DNA of 64,000 nucleotides from Mesostigma viride (lineage: Eukaryota > Streptophyta > Mesostigmatophyceae > Mesostigmatales > Mesostigmataceae), in NCBI GenBank assembly GCA_009746045.1, contig RPFO01000097.1, forward strand, positions 422,582-486,581, read 5' to 3'. The translations under genes and the position numbers were made by a program. How positions within the stretch are numbered: position 1 is the first letter of the stretch; each line of letters starts with the position of its first letter. Of this stretch, positions 46,801 to 54,344 are shown piece after piece. The notes beneath the pieces were generated by a model. That model was not told the DNA's origin and did not search any database. It worked only from the letters and a program-made list of their open reading frames with translations.

Positions 46801-49800
46801 ATGTCTTTGGTGCATATTTGTCGCATGCCTTTGGTGCATATTTGTCGCATGTCTTTGGTGCATATTTGTCGCATGCCTTTGGTGCATATTTGTCGCATGT
46901 CTTTGGTGCATATTTGTCGCATGCCTTTGGTGCGTATTTGTCGCATGTCTTTGGTGCATATTTGTCGCATGCCTTTGGTGCGTATTTGTCGCTGTGCAGA
47001 CCCGGTGACGTGCTGGTGGTCGCTGCCGCTCTTTGTGGCCACCGCCTGCGTTGCGTCGGTCTACTCCTTCCTGTGGGACATCACGATGGACTGGGACCTG
47101 ATGCGCTGGCAACGTCACCACGTGGACGCTGCGGTGGCCTCCATGTAACTAATATAATAAGAGACACTCTATGTGTACACACCTGCCTATTATGCTTCCA
47201 TGTATCCCTTACCTGATGCAATAGGATGGTGGGTGCCGTGGTTGTTCTTGTACATAGTGTACAAATATAGTACAGTCATTCACGCCTTAAGTTGGGTTGG
47301 CTTAAGTTGTCTTCACGCCTTAAGTTGGGCCGCATAGGATTTTGCATTCAAAGTTCAAAGTAAATCAGAAGAGTATGTGTTAGTATCTTTAGTTCAAATT
47401 AGTACAATTTAGTAGAGCCATTCACGCCTTAAGTTGGGTTCACGCCTTAAGTTGGGTTGACCCCTCGAAAACCTCGAACCCAACTTAAGGCGTGAATGAC
47501 TGCAAGGGGTTAATTGACCTGTAAGCCCAGGGTACAAGTTAGTCGACAATATAGTATAGTAGTACAAGGGTCTTGCCCCTATCTGTTTTCACTGAATGGA
47601 TGCCGTGGTGGTACCTGTCTGTTGTATACGATGTGGTAAGTTGTCTAGGTTTTACCCCTATCTTTTATAGGTTTTACCCGTACCTGTTGTCATGGAATGC
47701 AGCTTTTCTAATGAGTAATAGCTACCTTCAAATCGTTGAGGCGCTGCGCAGCTACGTGTTGTAACAGGACGGCCAATGCCACCGTGGTGACTGTCCTTGT
47801 AACGATCTATAGACACCTCGCAAGGTCTCTATCTGTCGACATTCGATGCAGCTACCGAGTGGGATGTGTCATGTGGCAACCTATCGACTATGTTGGGATG
47901 ATGGACGCTGCTGAGGCCACCTTGTCTCTATTTATAGCTCATCTCAACGGACATTGTAGTGCGGATGACACTATCGGTTCCACATTTTTACTATGAACGG
48001 TTTGTAGACACCCCATCTCACCATTGCAATAGCACGCATCGGTTTCATGCCTACCTTGATGGGGTGTAGTTATATTGCAGCTATATTGCTGTGTAGCTAG
48101 TGTAGCAATTGATAGGGTGTAGCTAGATTGCAGCTGGGCGACTCCATCAACTGGGCCATGATGTCGGCCCTGGGAGGGAGCTGTCGTCTGTTTCAACCTC
48201 CTGGTTGCCTTTTGGCTTTGATCCTTTTTTTCCCTTTTGCATGCATGATGGCCATAGCGCTTGGATGGCCATAGCTCTGGGATGGCCGTAATGCTTGGGT
48301 GGGCGGTCTCTAGTTTCTGCTCCGGGCAATGCCACCCAGTGCGGACGTCACGATGGCCACTATGTATGTGGCTATGGATAGCCACGTAGGTATAGTAGAC
48401 TATAGTGACACATCCCATGTACCCTCGATCGGCGAGGCCATTCTGTGAGGACGTGCTGCTACTACGGTGGATCCATTTCTGACATCGCCTTCCCTTAACC
48501 TTTGTTAAGCTTGCCTGCTGGCTGCCCACGTCTAGCTGCATTTGTTCATGGTTGGCTTCGCACCACCTACCTCGCGCCGGTCCCTTGCGGTACTGCGCGC
48601 CTTGACGCCACTTGGCCACGGAGCTAGCCGCACGTGTCGGGGGAACGGTCGTGGCTATAGCAGTGTGTGGCTACCATGCATCCATTTATGTATTTCGAAG
48701 TGGCCATTTAAGTGATGCCCATTTTTTTAAAGAATACCAAATGTGTAATTGGCCCCACACCCCAGGTCGGACCGTACACCGGCCAATGGGAGCAGCCGTT
48801 TTTCCAAAGGAAAGGGGAACGAGGCCTCCACCCGAACGAATGGCTCCAGCCACATCGCCTGTAACAGCCTCGTTGACCGCAGCAGCCACGTGGCCTCCAG
48901 CACAGCGGGTGTCCTCAGAACCAACAACGGAGCCGGTGGTGGCGCCGCAGGTGACAGCAGCAATGGGCGGGTCTCTCGGCTCTCTTCCCCCGGCTCGTGG
49001 CTCTGCTGGCACTCGTGGCGCACTTGGCTGGTCCGAGAACGGGAGCTCTTCCTGTCCGTCCGCGGCAAATACATCGGCGCGCTGGTGCGTGATACTTGGG
49101 GGTGATACTTGTGTGGCGGTGAAACAGGCCCAATCTTCAATGGCGGGAGGGGGGGGGGCTCTAAATCTTCCCCACTACGTATGTAAACTTACAGCGTCCC
49201 TGTTTTGACTCAGAACCCACATGTACAAACCGGTCCATAAGGGGGGGGGGGGGGGGGGGGGGGGGGCGCTCTTAACATTCCCCACTACCTATAAAGCAAC
49301 TTGCAGCGTCCCCGCTTTAACGCAGACCCCACATAACTGGTCCGCATAGGAGGACTTTGATGCAGCAACTTGCTTTATAATGCATGGTGCCTTGCCCTTG
49401 CCCTTGCCCTTGCCCTTGCCCTTGCCCTTGCCCTTGCCCTTGCCCTTGCCCTTGCCCTTGCCCTTGCCCTTGCCCTTGCCCTTGCCCTTGCCCTTGCCCT
49501 TGCCCTTGCCCTTGCGGCCCTTGCCCTTGCCCAAGTTGCCCTTGCCCTTGCCCTTGCCCTTGCCCTTGCCCTTGCCCTTGCCCTTGCCCTTGCCCTTGCC
49601 CTTGCCCTTGCCCTTGCCCTTGCCCTTGCCCTTGCCCTTGCCCTTGCCCTTGCCCTTGCCCTTGCCCTTGCCCTTGCCCTTGCCCTTGCCCTTGCCCTTG
49701 CCCTTGCCCTTGCCCTTGCCCTTGCCCTTGCCCTTGCCCTTGCCCTTGCCCTTGCCCTTGCCCTTGCCCTTGCCCTTGCCCTTGCCCTTGCCCTTGCCCT

Positions 49801-52492
49801 TGCCCTTGCCCTTGCCCTTGCCCAAGTTGCCCTTGCCCTTGCCCTTGCCCTTGCCCTTGCCCTTGCCCTTGCCCTTGCCCTTGCCCTTGCCCTTGCCCTT
49901 GCTCTTGCCCTTGCCGGCCCTTGCCCTTGCCCTTGCCCTTGCCCTTGCCCTTGCCCTTGCCCTTGCCCTTGCCCTTGCCCTTGCCCTTGCCCTTGCCCTT
50001 GCCCTTGCCCTTGCCCTTGCCCTTGCCCTTGCCCTTGCCCTTGCCCTTGCCCTTGCCCTTGCCCTTGCCCTCGCCCTCGCCCTTGCCCTTGCCCTTGCCC
50101 TTGCCCTTGCCCTTGCCCTTGCCCTTGCCCTTGCCCTTGCCCTTGCCCTTGCCCTTGCCCTTGCCCTTGCCCTTGCCCTTGCCAAGCCCTTGCCCTCGCC
50201 CTTGCCCTTGCCCTCGCCCTCGCCCTCGCCCTCGCCCTCGCCCTCGCCCTCGCCCTCGCCCTCGCCCTCGCCCTCGCCCTCGCCCTCGCCCTCGCCCTCG
50301 CCCTTGCCCTTGCCCTTGCCCTTGCCCTTGCCCTTGCCCTTGCCCTTGCCCTTGCCCTTGCCCTTGCCCTTGCCCTTGCCCTTGCCCTTGCCCTTGCCCT
50401 TGCCCTTGCCCTTGCCCTTGCCCAAGTTGCCCTTGCCCTTGCCCTTGCCCTTGCCCTTGCCCTTGCCCTTGCCCTTGCCCTTGCCCTTGCCCTTGCCCTC
50501 GCCCTTGCCCTTGCCCTCGCCCTCGCCCTCGCCCTCGCCCTCGCCCTCGCCCTCGCCCTCGCCCTCGCCCTCGCCCTCGCCCTCGCCCTCGCCCTTGCCC
50601 TTGCCCTTGCCCTTGCCCTTGCCCTTGCCCTTGCCCTTGCCCTTGCCCTTGCCCTTGCCCTTGCCCTTGCCCTTGCCCTTGCCCTTGCCCTTGCCCTTGC
50701 CCTTGCCCTTGCCCAAGTTGCCCTTGCCCTTGCCCTTGCCCGGCCTTGCCCTTGCCCTTGCCCTTGCCCTCGCCCTCGCCCTCGCCCTCGCCCTCGCCCT
50801 CGCCCTCGCCCTCGCCCTCGCCCTCGCCCTCGCCCTCGCCCTCGCCCTCGCCCTCGCCCTCGCCCTCGCCCTCGCCCTCGCCCTCGCCCTCGCCCTCGCC
50901 CTCGCCCTCGCCCTCGCCCTCGCCCTCGCCCTCGCCCTCGCCCTCGCCCTCGCCCTCGCCCTCGCCCTCGCCCTCGCCCTCGCCCTCGCCCTCGCCCTCG
51001 CCCTCGCCCTCGCCCTCGCCCTTGCCTTTGCTCTTGTCATAAAGCAATTTGCCTTGTGATCACCGGCCTTGCCCTTGCCTTGTCGCTATCCGGTGACGGT
51101 CGCAGGTAGTCAACGCGGCGCTCCGCCTGACCTGGGTGTTTTCCATCATCCCCTCTCCCTTTGGGGCCTCCCTTCCCGGCGAGCTGCTCGACTTGCTGCT
51201 GTCGGCGCTAGAGGTGGTTCGCCGCGGCATCTGGAACATCCTCAGGTACGCCCGCGCGCTCTTTAGGAATAAGAATAAAAAATAGCCGGGTTGCATTTGC
51301 CACATTCCCTTGGCGCTTGAGCGTTTCTTTCCACAATTCGTTTTCTGTGCCCCTCGTGTGGCCGTTATAGCATCTCTGTTTTGTCACTCTCTATATATAC
51401 ACAGGGGTTCTGATATATTCTTAGTACTGCGTGACATCACGGCCTCCGTGCATGGCACACAGGTACTTACATGAGTTACATGTATCTTGAATATGGGCAA
51501 AGTGTCTCCACTTGCAGAGACCACAATGGGCTCGAGTGAATAAGATGTTACTACTCGGGGGTACATACTCACGGCAAAGCCTCATGATTAAGCCGTCCCA
51601 TGGCAGCCACAGGGTCTGGGAGAACGGGGCTGGGGTACCTCAGAGGAGAAGGGGCAGAAGCGGGAGTGAGAGGAAAAAGTTGTAAGAAAGGGCCGCCGGG
51701 CCTGATGGGGGAAGACTGAAGAGGGTCTATATATAGAAAGAGGGAAGAGGGGGGGGAGGGGGGGAGGGGGGGAGGGGGGGAGGGGGGGAGGGGGGAGGGG
51801 GGGGAGGGGAGGGAGGGGGGGGGAGGAGGGAAGAAAGGGTGCATATAGGCAGGGAGGGAAGCAGCAAATCATATTCACAAGTAACATAAGATTAGGGTAC
51901 ACCTAAGAGAATGGCCAGGGTAGGTAAATTCACAATTCCCTGCCTTGCCCTCTTGAGACCCCTACTATACCTCTCTGGGCATTAATTGCATATTTGCAGC
52001 AGGCAATGCGACACGTAGCAGGCAATAGTGAGAAGACAGAGACATGTGCATGCACGAAGGTTGCGTCCTCTTCAGGTCTCGCATAATCCAATTTGCATGC
52101 AGTCATGATTGTAAGGGGCCGGGAAGGGGGGGGGGGGAATTTGCGGTAGGTTGAGATTAGTTTATTCGCATGCAGCTCACTTATTATGTTGCGAGCCCAA
52201 CTCCTCTAGCTAGGCAAGGCGACGGACACGCTTGCTGAGCGCTTTCTCGCCATGCATATATATCACAACAATGATGCCCAGTACTGTTACCAAACGTTTC
52301 CCTGCTGATATGCCACTAACGCTGGGTGGTTGTTCGCCGTGCACTGGCGGTCTGGGGATCAACGGGGTGGTTTGTGATTTGATGGATCGAGATGGGGCCA
52401 TCAATTTGTGTGCACGCAGGGTGGAGAACGAGCACCTGAACAATGTCGGCCAATTCCGTGAAACGCAAGCCATGCCTCTGCCATTCACATAA
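24276..52492 (+). CDS. XPR1: SPX-EXS phosphate exporter, 19 exons (SYG1/XPR1/PHO1 family)
   Basis: Inferred exons: 24276-24390, 26927-27314, 28083-29020, 30066-30183, 31688-31736, 32390-32461, 33641-33681, 35490-35575, 37100-37217, 38520-38629, 38950-39116, 40036-40140, 42122-42166, 43636-43788, 45769-45889, 47000-47144, 48766-49084, 51106-51245, 52420-52492. They sum to 3,303 nt, all junctions are GT-AG, and phases match at all 18 introns, giving 1,100 residues. The N-terminal SPX domain senses inositol pyrophosphates in this family, and the C-terminal EXS domain forms the phosphate-export channel in plasma or Golgi membranes. The start is fixed by [20 protein letters not shown] and the end by [13 protein letters not shown], both signature segments. 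Related proteins are usually about 650-900 residues. The excess here is mainly a long exon 3 insert and a Ser/Gly-rich exon 17 segment. Least certain: the exon 2 acceptor, the exon 3 extent and the exon 16/17 junction. Confidence 0.9.
26230..26700 (+). repeat. LINE-type 3' tail in intron 1
   Basis: Contains the shared module CCTAAAACCCCTCAGGCTCC with CTTTATATTCTCC, then a tail ending ATATGCCCCTTCTCAGGGAT, CTACATA/TTACATA and a CCAACGGAG-like end. An AT-rich TAATTAATT stretch follows. The same tail occurs at about 57130-57200 and 61760-61828, and inverted at 10360-10440. No coding part is retained. Confidence 0.65.
27355..27445. repeat. GGGC-rich simple repeat in intron 2
   Basis: A (GGGC)n core at about 27367-27390 is embedded in G-rich sequence just downstream of the exon 2 donor. 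It is a potential G-quadruplex in the pre-mRNA. Confidence 0.7.
30335..31095. repeat. Echo copies of the exon 4 end in intron 4
   Basis: The exon 4 3' edge and donor (about 30140-30275) recur degenerately at 30340-30420 (ATGGAACTGCACCACGCACT, then AATAGCTACGGGTGG) and at 30393-30450. A clearer copy lies at 30996-31090, where GCTACGGGTGCGTGGGG and TTGCGCTGTAAGGGTGCGCTG-type sequence repeat. The copies contain stops or lack context for splicing. Confidence 0.75.
30489..30951. repeat. GT-rich minisatellite, about 92-bp higher-order unit (intron 4)
   Basis: A (GT)n start is followed by units punctuated by TCACTG at about 30535, 30615, 30707, 30801 and 30893, and by TTTTCTTG. The spacing settles at about 92 bp. 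The Cys/Val- or Thr/His-rich ORFs through it on both strands are repeat artefacts. Confidence 0.9.
31703..31862. repeat. Exon 5 end and its echo, with an intervening G18 run
   Basis: The exon 5 end and donor (31703-31745, ATTGCCAAGATCCTCAAGAA, then GCACGACAAGGTGAG) recur at 31821-31862 as ATTGCCTAGGTCCTCAGGAA, then GCACAGCAACGTGAG. The echo has a TAG and altered bases. A run of 18 G (31745-31762) lies just inside intron 5. Confidence 0.8.
33731..34372. repeat. 22-bp minisatellite in intron 7
   Basis: About 29 copies of a 22-bp unit (ACCTATTTATGGCACCTATA plus 2 bases) with variant positions (TAT/TGT, ATA/GTC). Because 22 is not a multiple of 3, all three plus frames stay open with the same 22-residue periodic peptide. 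It starts about 45 bp after the exon 7 donor. Confidence 0.95.
34792..35064. repeat. (CTG)n-(CTC)n-(CTG)n microsatellite in intron 7
   Basis: About 16 CTG units, then about 62 CTC units without interruption, then about 7-8 CTG units. The poly-Leu, poly-Ser and poly-Gly ORFs are artefacts. The symmetric CTG-CTC-CTG structure suggests a CTG array invaded by an expanded single-base variant. Confidence 0.95.
36817..37076. repeat. ATGGGGC heptamer satellite at the 3' end of intron 8
   Basis: About 36 copies of a 7-bp unit with only one interior variant (GCGCATG near 36843). It ends about 23 nt before the exon 9 acceptor, so the usual pyrimidine tract is replaced by G-rich repeat plus GTGTCGGCCGCGCAG. 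The MGHGAWG-type ORFs are artefacts. Confidence 0.95.
37165..37366. repeat. Exon 9 end and its downstream echo
   Basis: The exon 9 end (37170-37235: CTTCCTGCAGTCAGTGTTTC, then CTGTCTACCGG) recurs at 37305-37366 (ATTCCTACAGTCGGTGTTCC, then CCGTGTACGAG). The echo encodes FLQSVFPVY, but its donor is mutated (GAGTCT in place of GTGAGT). Confidence 0.85.
38396..38548. repeat. Exon 10 acceptor region and its upstream echo
   Basis: The acceptor side 38478-38548 (CATGCTCCCTTGTGCC, CACGCAG, CATCATCCTC) is preceded by a copy at 38396-38462 with CATGCTCCCTTGTGCC, CACCAGCAG and CATCATCCTC. The second copy is the real exon, because only it continues the reading frame. Confidence 0.85.
38862..38996. repeat. 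Exon 11 acceptor region and its upstream echo
   Basis: 38931-38996 (GCCGTGTGCAAGCAGAGCTT, then CCCCAGTTCCTGCTGTCGGC) is preceded in tandem by 38862-38920 (GCCGTGTGCTACCAGAGCTG, then CCCCAGTTCTTGCCGCGCTA). The period is about 69 bp. The exon 11 acceptor CAAGCAG is chosen because it gives Glu-Leu in phase. Confidence 0.85.
39826..40232. repeat. Exon 12 flanked by echoes on both sides
   Basis: The upstream echo at 39826-39869 (CCCCCAGACGTTCCTGGCCG, then a CTTTCCTACTG-type end) resembles the acceptor edge 40027-40066 (CCCCCAGCTGTTCCTGGGGA). The downstream echo at 40189-40232 (GATGGGGTGCATCACGCACG, then CTTTGTTTACAGTGGGTTG-like) resembles the donor edge 40107-40147 (GATGGGGCGCATCGCGTGCG). Only exon 12 itself gives the family motif [10 protein letters not shown]. 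Confidence 0.85.
40929..41901. repeat. 10-bp GGTAGCTAAT satellite in intron 12
   Basis: About 97 tandem copies with two recurrent variants (T to C in GGCAGC, and A to C in CTCATG). Repeated multi-unit blocks such as TGGTTACTAGCTAATGG at 41298 and 41412 indicate higher-order duplication. It ends about 220 nt before the exon 13 acceptor. Confidence 0.95.
42174..42212 (+). repeat. Interstitial telomere-type TTAGGG repeat at exon 13 donor
   Basis: Five TTAGGG units plus one TTTAGGG begin about 8 bp after the exon 13/intron 13 junction (GTAAAGGGTTAGGG). This is the only such array seen in the window. It fits DNA repair with telomeric sequence, or a local expansion from the donor GTAAAGGG. Confidence 0.9.
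42633..43490. repeat. CCCCG pentamer satellite in intron 13
   Basis: About 860 bp of (CCCCG)n with occasional CCG or CCCG slips. It is C-rich in the sense strand, so the template strand is G-quadruplex prone. Both-strand ORFs (Ala-Pro-Arg and Gly-Arg-Ala repeats) are artefacts of the pentamer. Confidence 0.97.
43486..43690. repeat. Exon 14 acceptor region and its upstream echo
   Basis: The exon 14 start (GCGCAGGTCCGCTCCTTCCA, then CGACCTGC) is preceded at 43492-43543 by GCGCAGGTTTAGTCCTTCCA, then CGACCTGC and a degenerate TATTTGCTATATGC. The echo contains an in-frame TAG, so it is not an alternative exon. Confidence 0.85.
43860..44375. repeat. Two short minisatellites in intron 14 (47 bp and 28 bp)
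   Basis: A 47-bp unit (TGCTTGGTCC.TATTCTGTTT...) begins at 43860 (degenerate), 43901, 43948 and 43995. From 44172 a 28-bp unit (TTTCCTTATTGTGTGTGTTT plus GGTGAGCC) repeats about seven times. Confidence 0.9.
44440..44830 (-). repeat. Dispersed LINE-tail/SINE-like repeat in intron 14
   Basis: Starts after TTAATTAATGAATTAAA with CACGTGCTCCCGTTGGGGAG. The same segment occurs at 53335-53680, and its first 200 bp at 55002-55208. Its distal part (44700-44830) is the inverse of 56760-56930, placing it in the minus orientation of the LINE tail. No coding capacity. Confidence 0.75.
45149..45440. repeat. Three upstream echoes of the exon 15 acceptor edge
   Basis: The exon 15 start (45763-45815, GCAGTGCCTGCGGCGCTACG) has degenerate copies at 45149-45190 (GCAGTGCCTGAGGCGCTGGG, also sharing GGCCGGTCCCACCC), at 45273-45335 (GCAGTGCCTGCGGCGCTACG, then GCTGCAAGC) and at 45398-45440 (CACTGCCTGCGGCGTTACGC). 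Only the last, real copy preserves the frame into AGKY. Confidence 0.9.
45478..45760. repeat. Degenerate pyrimidine-rich tandem repeat before exon 15
   Basis: About six units of roughly 50-60 bp, each with TTGCTTGCCTCTGCC-like and CCTCCACCTT- or CCGCCCT-like segments, run up to the acceptor. It acts as a very long pyrimidine-rich stretch. Confidence 0.7.
46275..46440. repeat. Dispersed repeat GTAAGTAAGTAC...ATCCTCATCCGA (intron 15)
   Basis: Shares AAGTACTTGCGTGTCATGCG, CATGCCACGGAGTACTATGC and GGGGATGTAATCCTCATCCG with 61383-61552 at high identity, and with 55745-55930 more weakly. The copies differ in what follows, so it is a mobile module, possibly another LINE-tail or SINE segment. Confidence 0.75.
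46785..46995. repeat. 24-bp satellite abutting the exon 16 acceptor
   Basis: Nine copies of GGTGCATATTTGTCGCATG plus (T/C)CTTT, alternating TCTTT and CCTTT so that the true unit is 48 bp. The last copy runs into GTCGCTGTGCAG, so the 3' splice site lies within 5 nt of the array. Confidence 0.95.
47273..47502. mobile_element. 230-bp MITE-like element with 26-bp perfect inverted ends
   Basis: 47273-47298 is the exact reverse complement of 47477-47502 (CAGTCATTCACGCCTTAAGT, then TGGGTT). Extra direct copies of TTCACGCCTTAAGTTGGG lie inside each end (47311 and 47423-47455). No coding capacity. No unambiguous target duplication was identified. Confidence 0.8.
49241..49266 (+). repeat. Uninterrupted run of 26 G
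   Basis: A homopolymer in intron 17, flanked by near-duplicate sequence (CTTCCCCACTACGTATG...CAGCGTCCC before it and CATTCCCCACTACCTATA...CAGCGTCCC after it). An adjacent tandem duplication of about 130 bp thus brackets the G run. It is strongly G-quadruplex prone and also prone to sequencing length error. Confidence 0.9.
49389..51030. repeat. CCCTTG/CCCTCG hexamer satellite in intron 17 (1.64 kb)
   Basis: Hexamer array with long homogeneous blocks of CCCTTG and of CCCTCG. CCCAAGTTGCCC punctuation occurs at about 49530, 49822, 50423 and 50714. The mixed block CCCTCGCCCTTGCCCTTG followed by pure CCCTCG occurs at about 50194 and 50497, indicating a higher-order unit of about 300 bp. All 550-580-residue ORFs here (Lys-Gly, Ala-Arg, Pro-Cys, Leu-Ala repeats) are artefacts. 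Confidence 0.97.
51735..51835. repeat. G-rich GGGGGGA repeat in intron 18
   Basis: Irregular runs of 4-8 G separated by A, on the sense strand. It is G-quadruplex prone. The proline-rich minus-strand ORFs are artefacts. Confidence 0.85.
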
Positions 52493-52924
52493 ATTTTGCT
52501 CTATACTCAATTGAGACCCTTGCTTTATTCCAAATGTTATAAAACCAGTTTTGTTCATTTGACGATGAGACCGTAGCTTTATTCAAAATGTCAAAACCAA
52601 TTTCGTGCATTTTACTACAATGGAGGCCACTTGTTGGAGCATGCGCAGCTTTTTCCAGGATTCTCCCAGGGTAGTCTTTTGCAAAATGAATGTGTCAAAT
52701 GATGAACTTACGTAAAGGGCTGCCCATCTGAATCTACGTGAACACGAGAAGAACATGCCGGATGAATGAATCAGTGAACATCGGTGCCGAAGACTCTGAG
52801 GTGTGGCACTGTAAAGATATTCATGGAACTACAGTGCAAACTCAGACACCCTACGAGCTTGGAAGTCCTGGTGAGCTACAATTAATTAACGCACCCAACT
52901 GGAACTCGGTAGGTAATTAGAACT
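52493..52924. other. 3' flank of exporter gene with a 50-bp tandem near-duplicate
   Basis: After the stop, GAGACCCTTGCTTTATTCCA (52513) and GAGACCGTAGCTTTATTCAA (52567) begin two degenerate copies of about 54 bp. No AATAAA was seen close to the stop, so the polyadenylation signal is unknown. No gene from 52650 to 52924. Confidence 0.6.
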
Positions 52925-53225
52925 GTGTGGGCACCGCCTTCCCGACTCACGGGACATGTGAAGGCGGCACCCCCACCAGTCCTGCTTACCTTAATTCCGC
53001 TCCATTGAGGATGCCTGTTCCTCTCGTGCCACAAGAAGCTGCACGACCTCTCCTGGACGCTGGACGACGACCTGAGTGCCCCCACTCAGCAGCAGCAGCA
53101 GCGACGCGACCTGTGGCCGTAGTACCTCCGCCACAAGCAAGACCCCACTGGGAGCCCACTCCTGGTGTTCTGGCGGGGCGGGGACCTGATCGTCAACAAC
53201 CAGCTGCGTAAGCCCCTTACGGGCC
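52925..53225 (+). pseudogene. LINE ORF1-type C-terminal fragment, copy B1
   Basis: Encodes KLHDLSWTLDDDL, then a Gln-rich QQQQQRRDLWP, a stop (TAG at 53119), and in another frame VFWRGGDLIVNN. It shares the leader CACCGCCTTCCC.ACTCACG and the Pro-rich linker with 56410-56760, so both are copies of one element. The pattern matches the fragments at 10830 and 60850 more weakly. Confidence 0.6.
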
Positions 53226-53329
53226 GGCTAGCTAGATTAGCCATGTAGTCACACCCATGCTCCGGGTTGGTGCAACCTGGACATCGCCATCCCATAGCAC
53301 TTGCAATGCCAATTAATTAATTAATTAAT

Positions 53330-54036
53330 TAAACTCGTGCTCCCGTTGGGGAGTCACGGAGCACCGAAGTGCTTTTAATCCCTGTGTGTGCACTACAGGA
53401 GAAAGGGCAGAGACCCCCAGTCTCCTTCATGCCAAAGGCATGCCACAGCTGCAATCGGGCGCGGCTAGCTAAAAGGACAGGCTAACGATCCGGCAAACTG
53501 TGGGTGCAATAAGACCCATGTGAGCATATCATAGCAAGGAGCGTGGGCAAGTAATCTGAACATAGCCAGGGCGTAGCATGGCTGTACTAGGACTAGGCTA
53601 TGGCTGGTTGTGTACCGTGCGTTGGCGGCACGTGACTAGGTGTGTTGGCACAGCTAGGCAACATTATACCCTGCAATGCCAATGCAGGGTAGAATGTAGC
53701 CATGCATGCCCATAGCCTAACCAGTAGCCAATTTACAGACATCAGCCAGGCTGCCTAGCTATATGCGCTTCGCCTAGCACAGTCTGCTTGTTTGCTATAA
53801 CGTCTCCATAGCAAGGCAATGCTCACACAGGACGTATTCAGCACCCACAGGCTACAGGGGATGCCCCGGATTGTTCAGTTAGACGGGCCCGATTGAGCAC
53901 CCTGTGGCGTGAGGGAAGGGGGGATCTCTGCCCCCCTAGACCCGTCGTGCACTGTCAGTCATGCAGGGATAAAAAGCACTTAGGTGCTTCGTGACTCCCC
54001 AGCGGGAGCACGTGTTTGAGTAATTAATTAATTAAC
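53330..54036. mobile_element. About 700-bp unit with inverted ends of about 50-100 bp
   Basis: The left end CGTGCTCCCGTTGGGGAGTC, then ACGGAGCACCGAAGTGCTTT is mirrored at 53970-54020 (reverse complement CGTGCTCCCGCTGGGGAGTC, then ACGAAGCACCTAAGTGCTTT). Both sides border AATTAATTAATTAA. It could be a TTAA-targeting DNA element, or two LINE tails inserted head to head in an AT-rich site. Confidence 0.6.
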
Positions 54037-54344
54037 GCGTCGCATGGCCATGCATACGAGCCACGAGCCACGAGGTAGCCATGGCTGACGGCGGAGCTCA
54101 TAACTTTTACGTTTGGGCCGCGAATATGGCCTTGAATATCACAATCGCTTCGTCTTTCTAAGACGCATACGCTGATATATTTTCCCGACGCCATTACGCA
54201 AAATTATGGCAAGCAAACGCAACTCGACGAATCGCAGTTTGGAGGCTGCAATGAGCCATTGAAGCAAATACACCTGCAGCCCCGGGCCTGCAGTTCCGCC
54301 TCCCGGCCTCCCAGGCATGCAGCGGGGACCCTAGCCAAGCGTTA

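Larger units (their letters stand above)
37100..52492 (+). other. Membrane and EXS-domain exons 9-19 of the exporter
   Basis: Exon 9 begins with a hydrophobic helix ([18 protein letters not shown]). Exon 10 continues [19 protein letters not shown] and then [14 protein letters not shown], the usual entry to EXS. Exon 11 gives another hydrophobic helix. Exon 12 has [19 protein letters not shown], and exon 13 is just 15 codons with [12 protein letters not shown]. Exon 14 contains paired Cys residues (FCYYAG ... APCRDS) and the [10 protein letters not shown] helix. Exon 15 is [20 protein letters not shown], then AGKY. Exon 16 has [14 protein letters not shown], exon 17 ends [17 protein letters not shown], exon 18 is [10 protein letters not shown] plus [14 protein letters not shown], and exon 19 is the terminal ENEHLNN segment. 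All are in the order known for EXS proteins. Confidence 0.9.

Noticed and set aside
40929-47000. CRISPR array
   Set aside because: Tandem repeats are directly adjacent, without unique spacers, and the sequence is eukaryotic.
49289-51109. ORFs of 550-583 residues on both strands (Lys-Gly, Ala-Arg, Pro-Cys, Leu-Ala repeats)
   Set aside because: Pure translation of a hexamer satellite inside intron 17. Open in several frames on both strands, which is expected for a repeat without stop codons.
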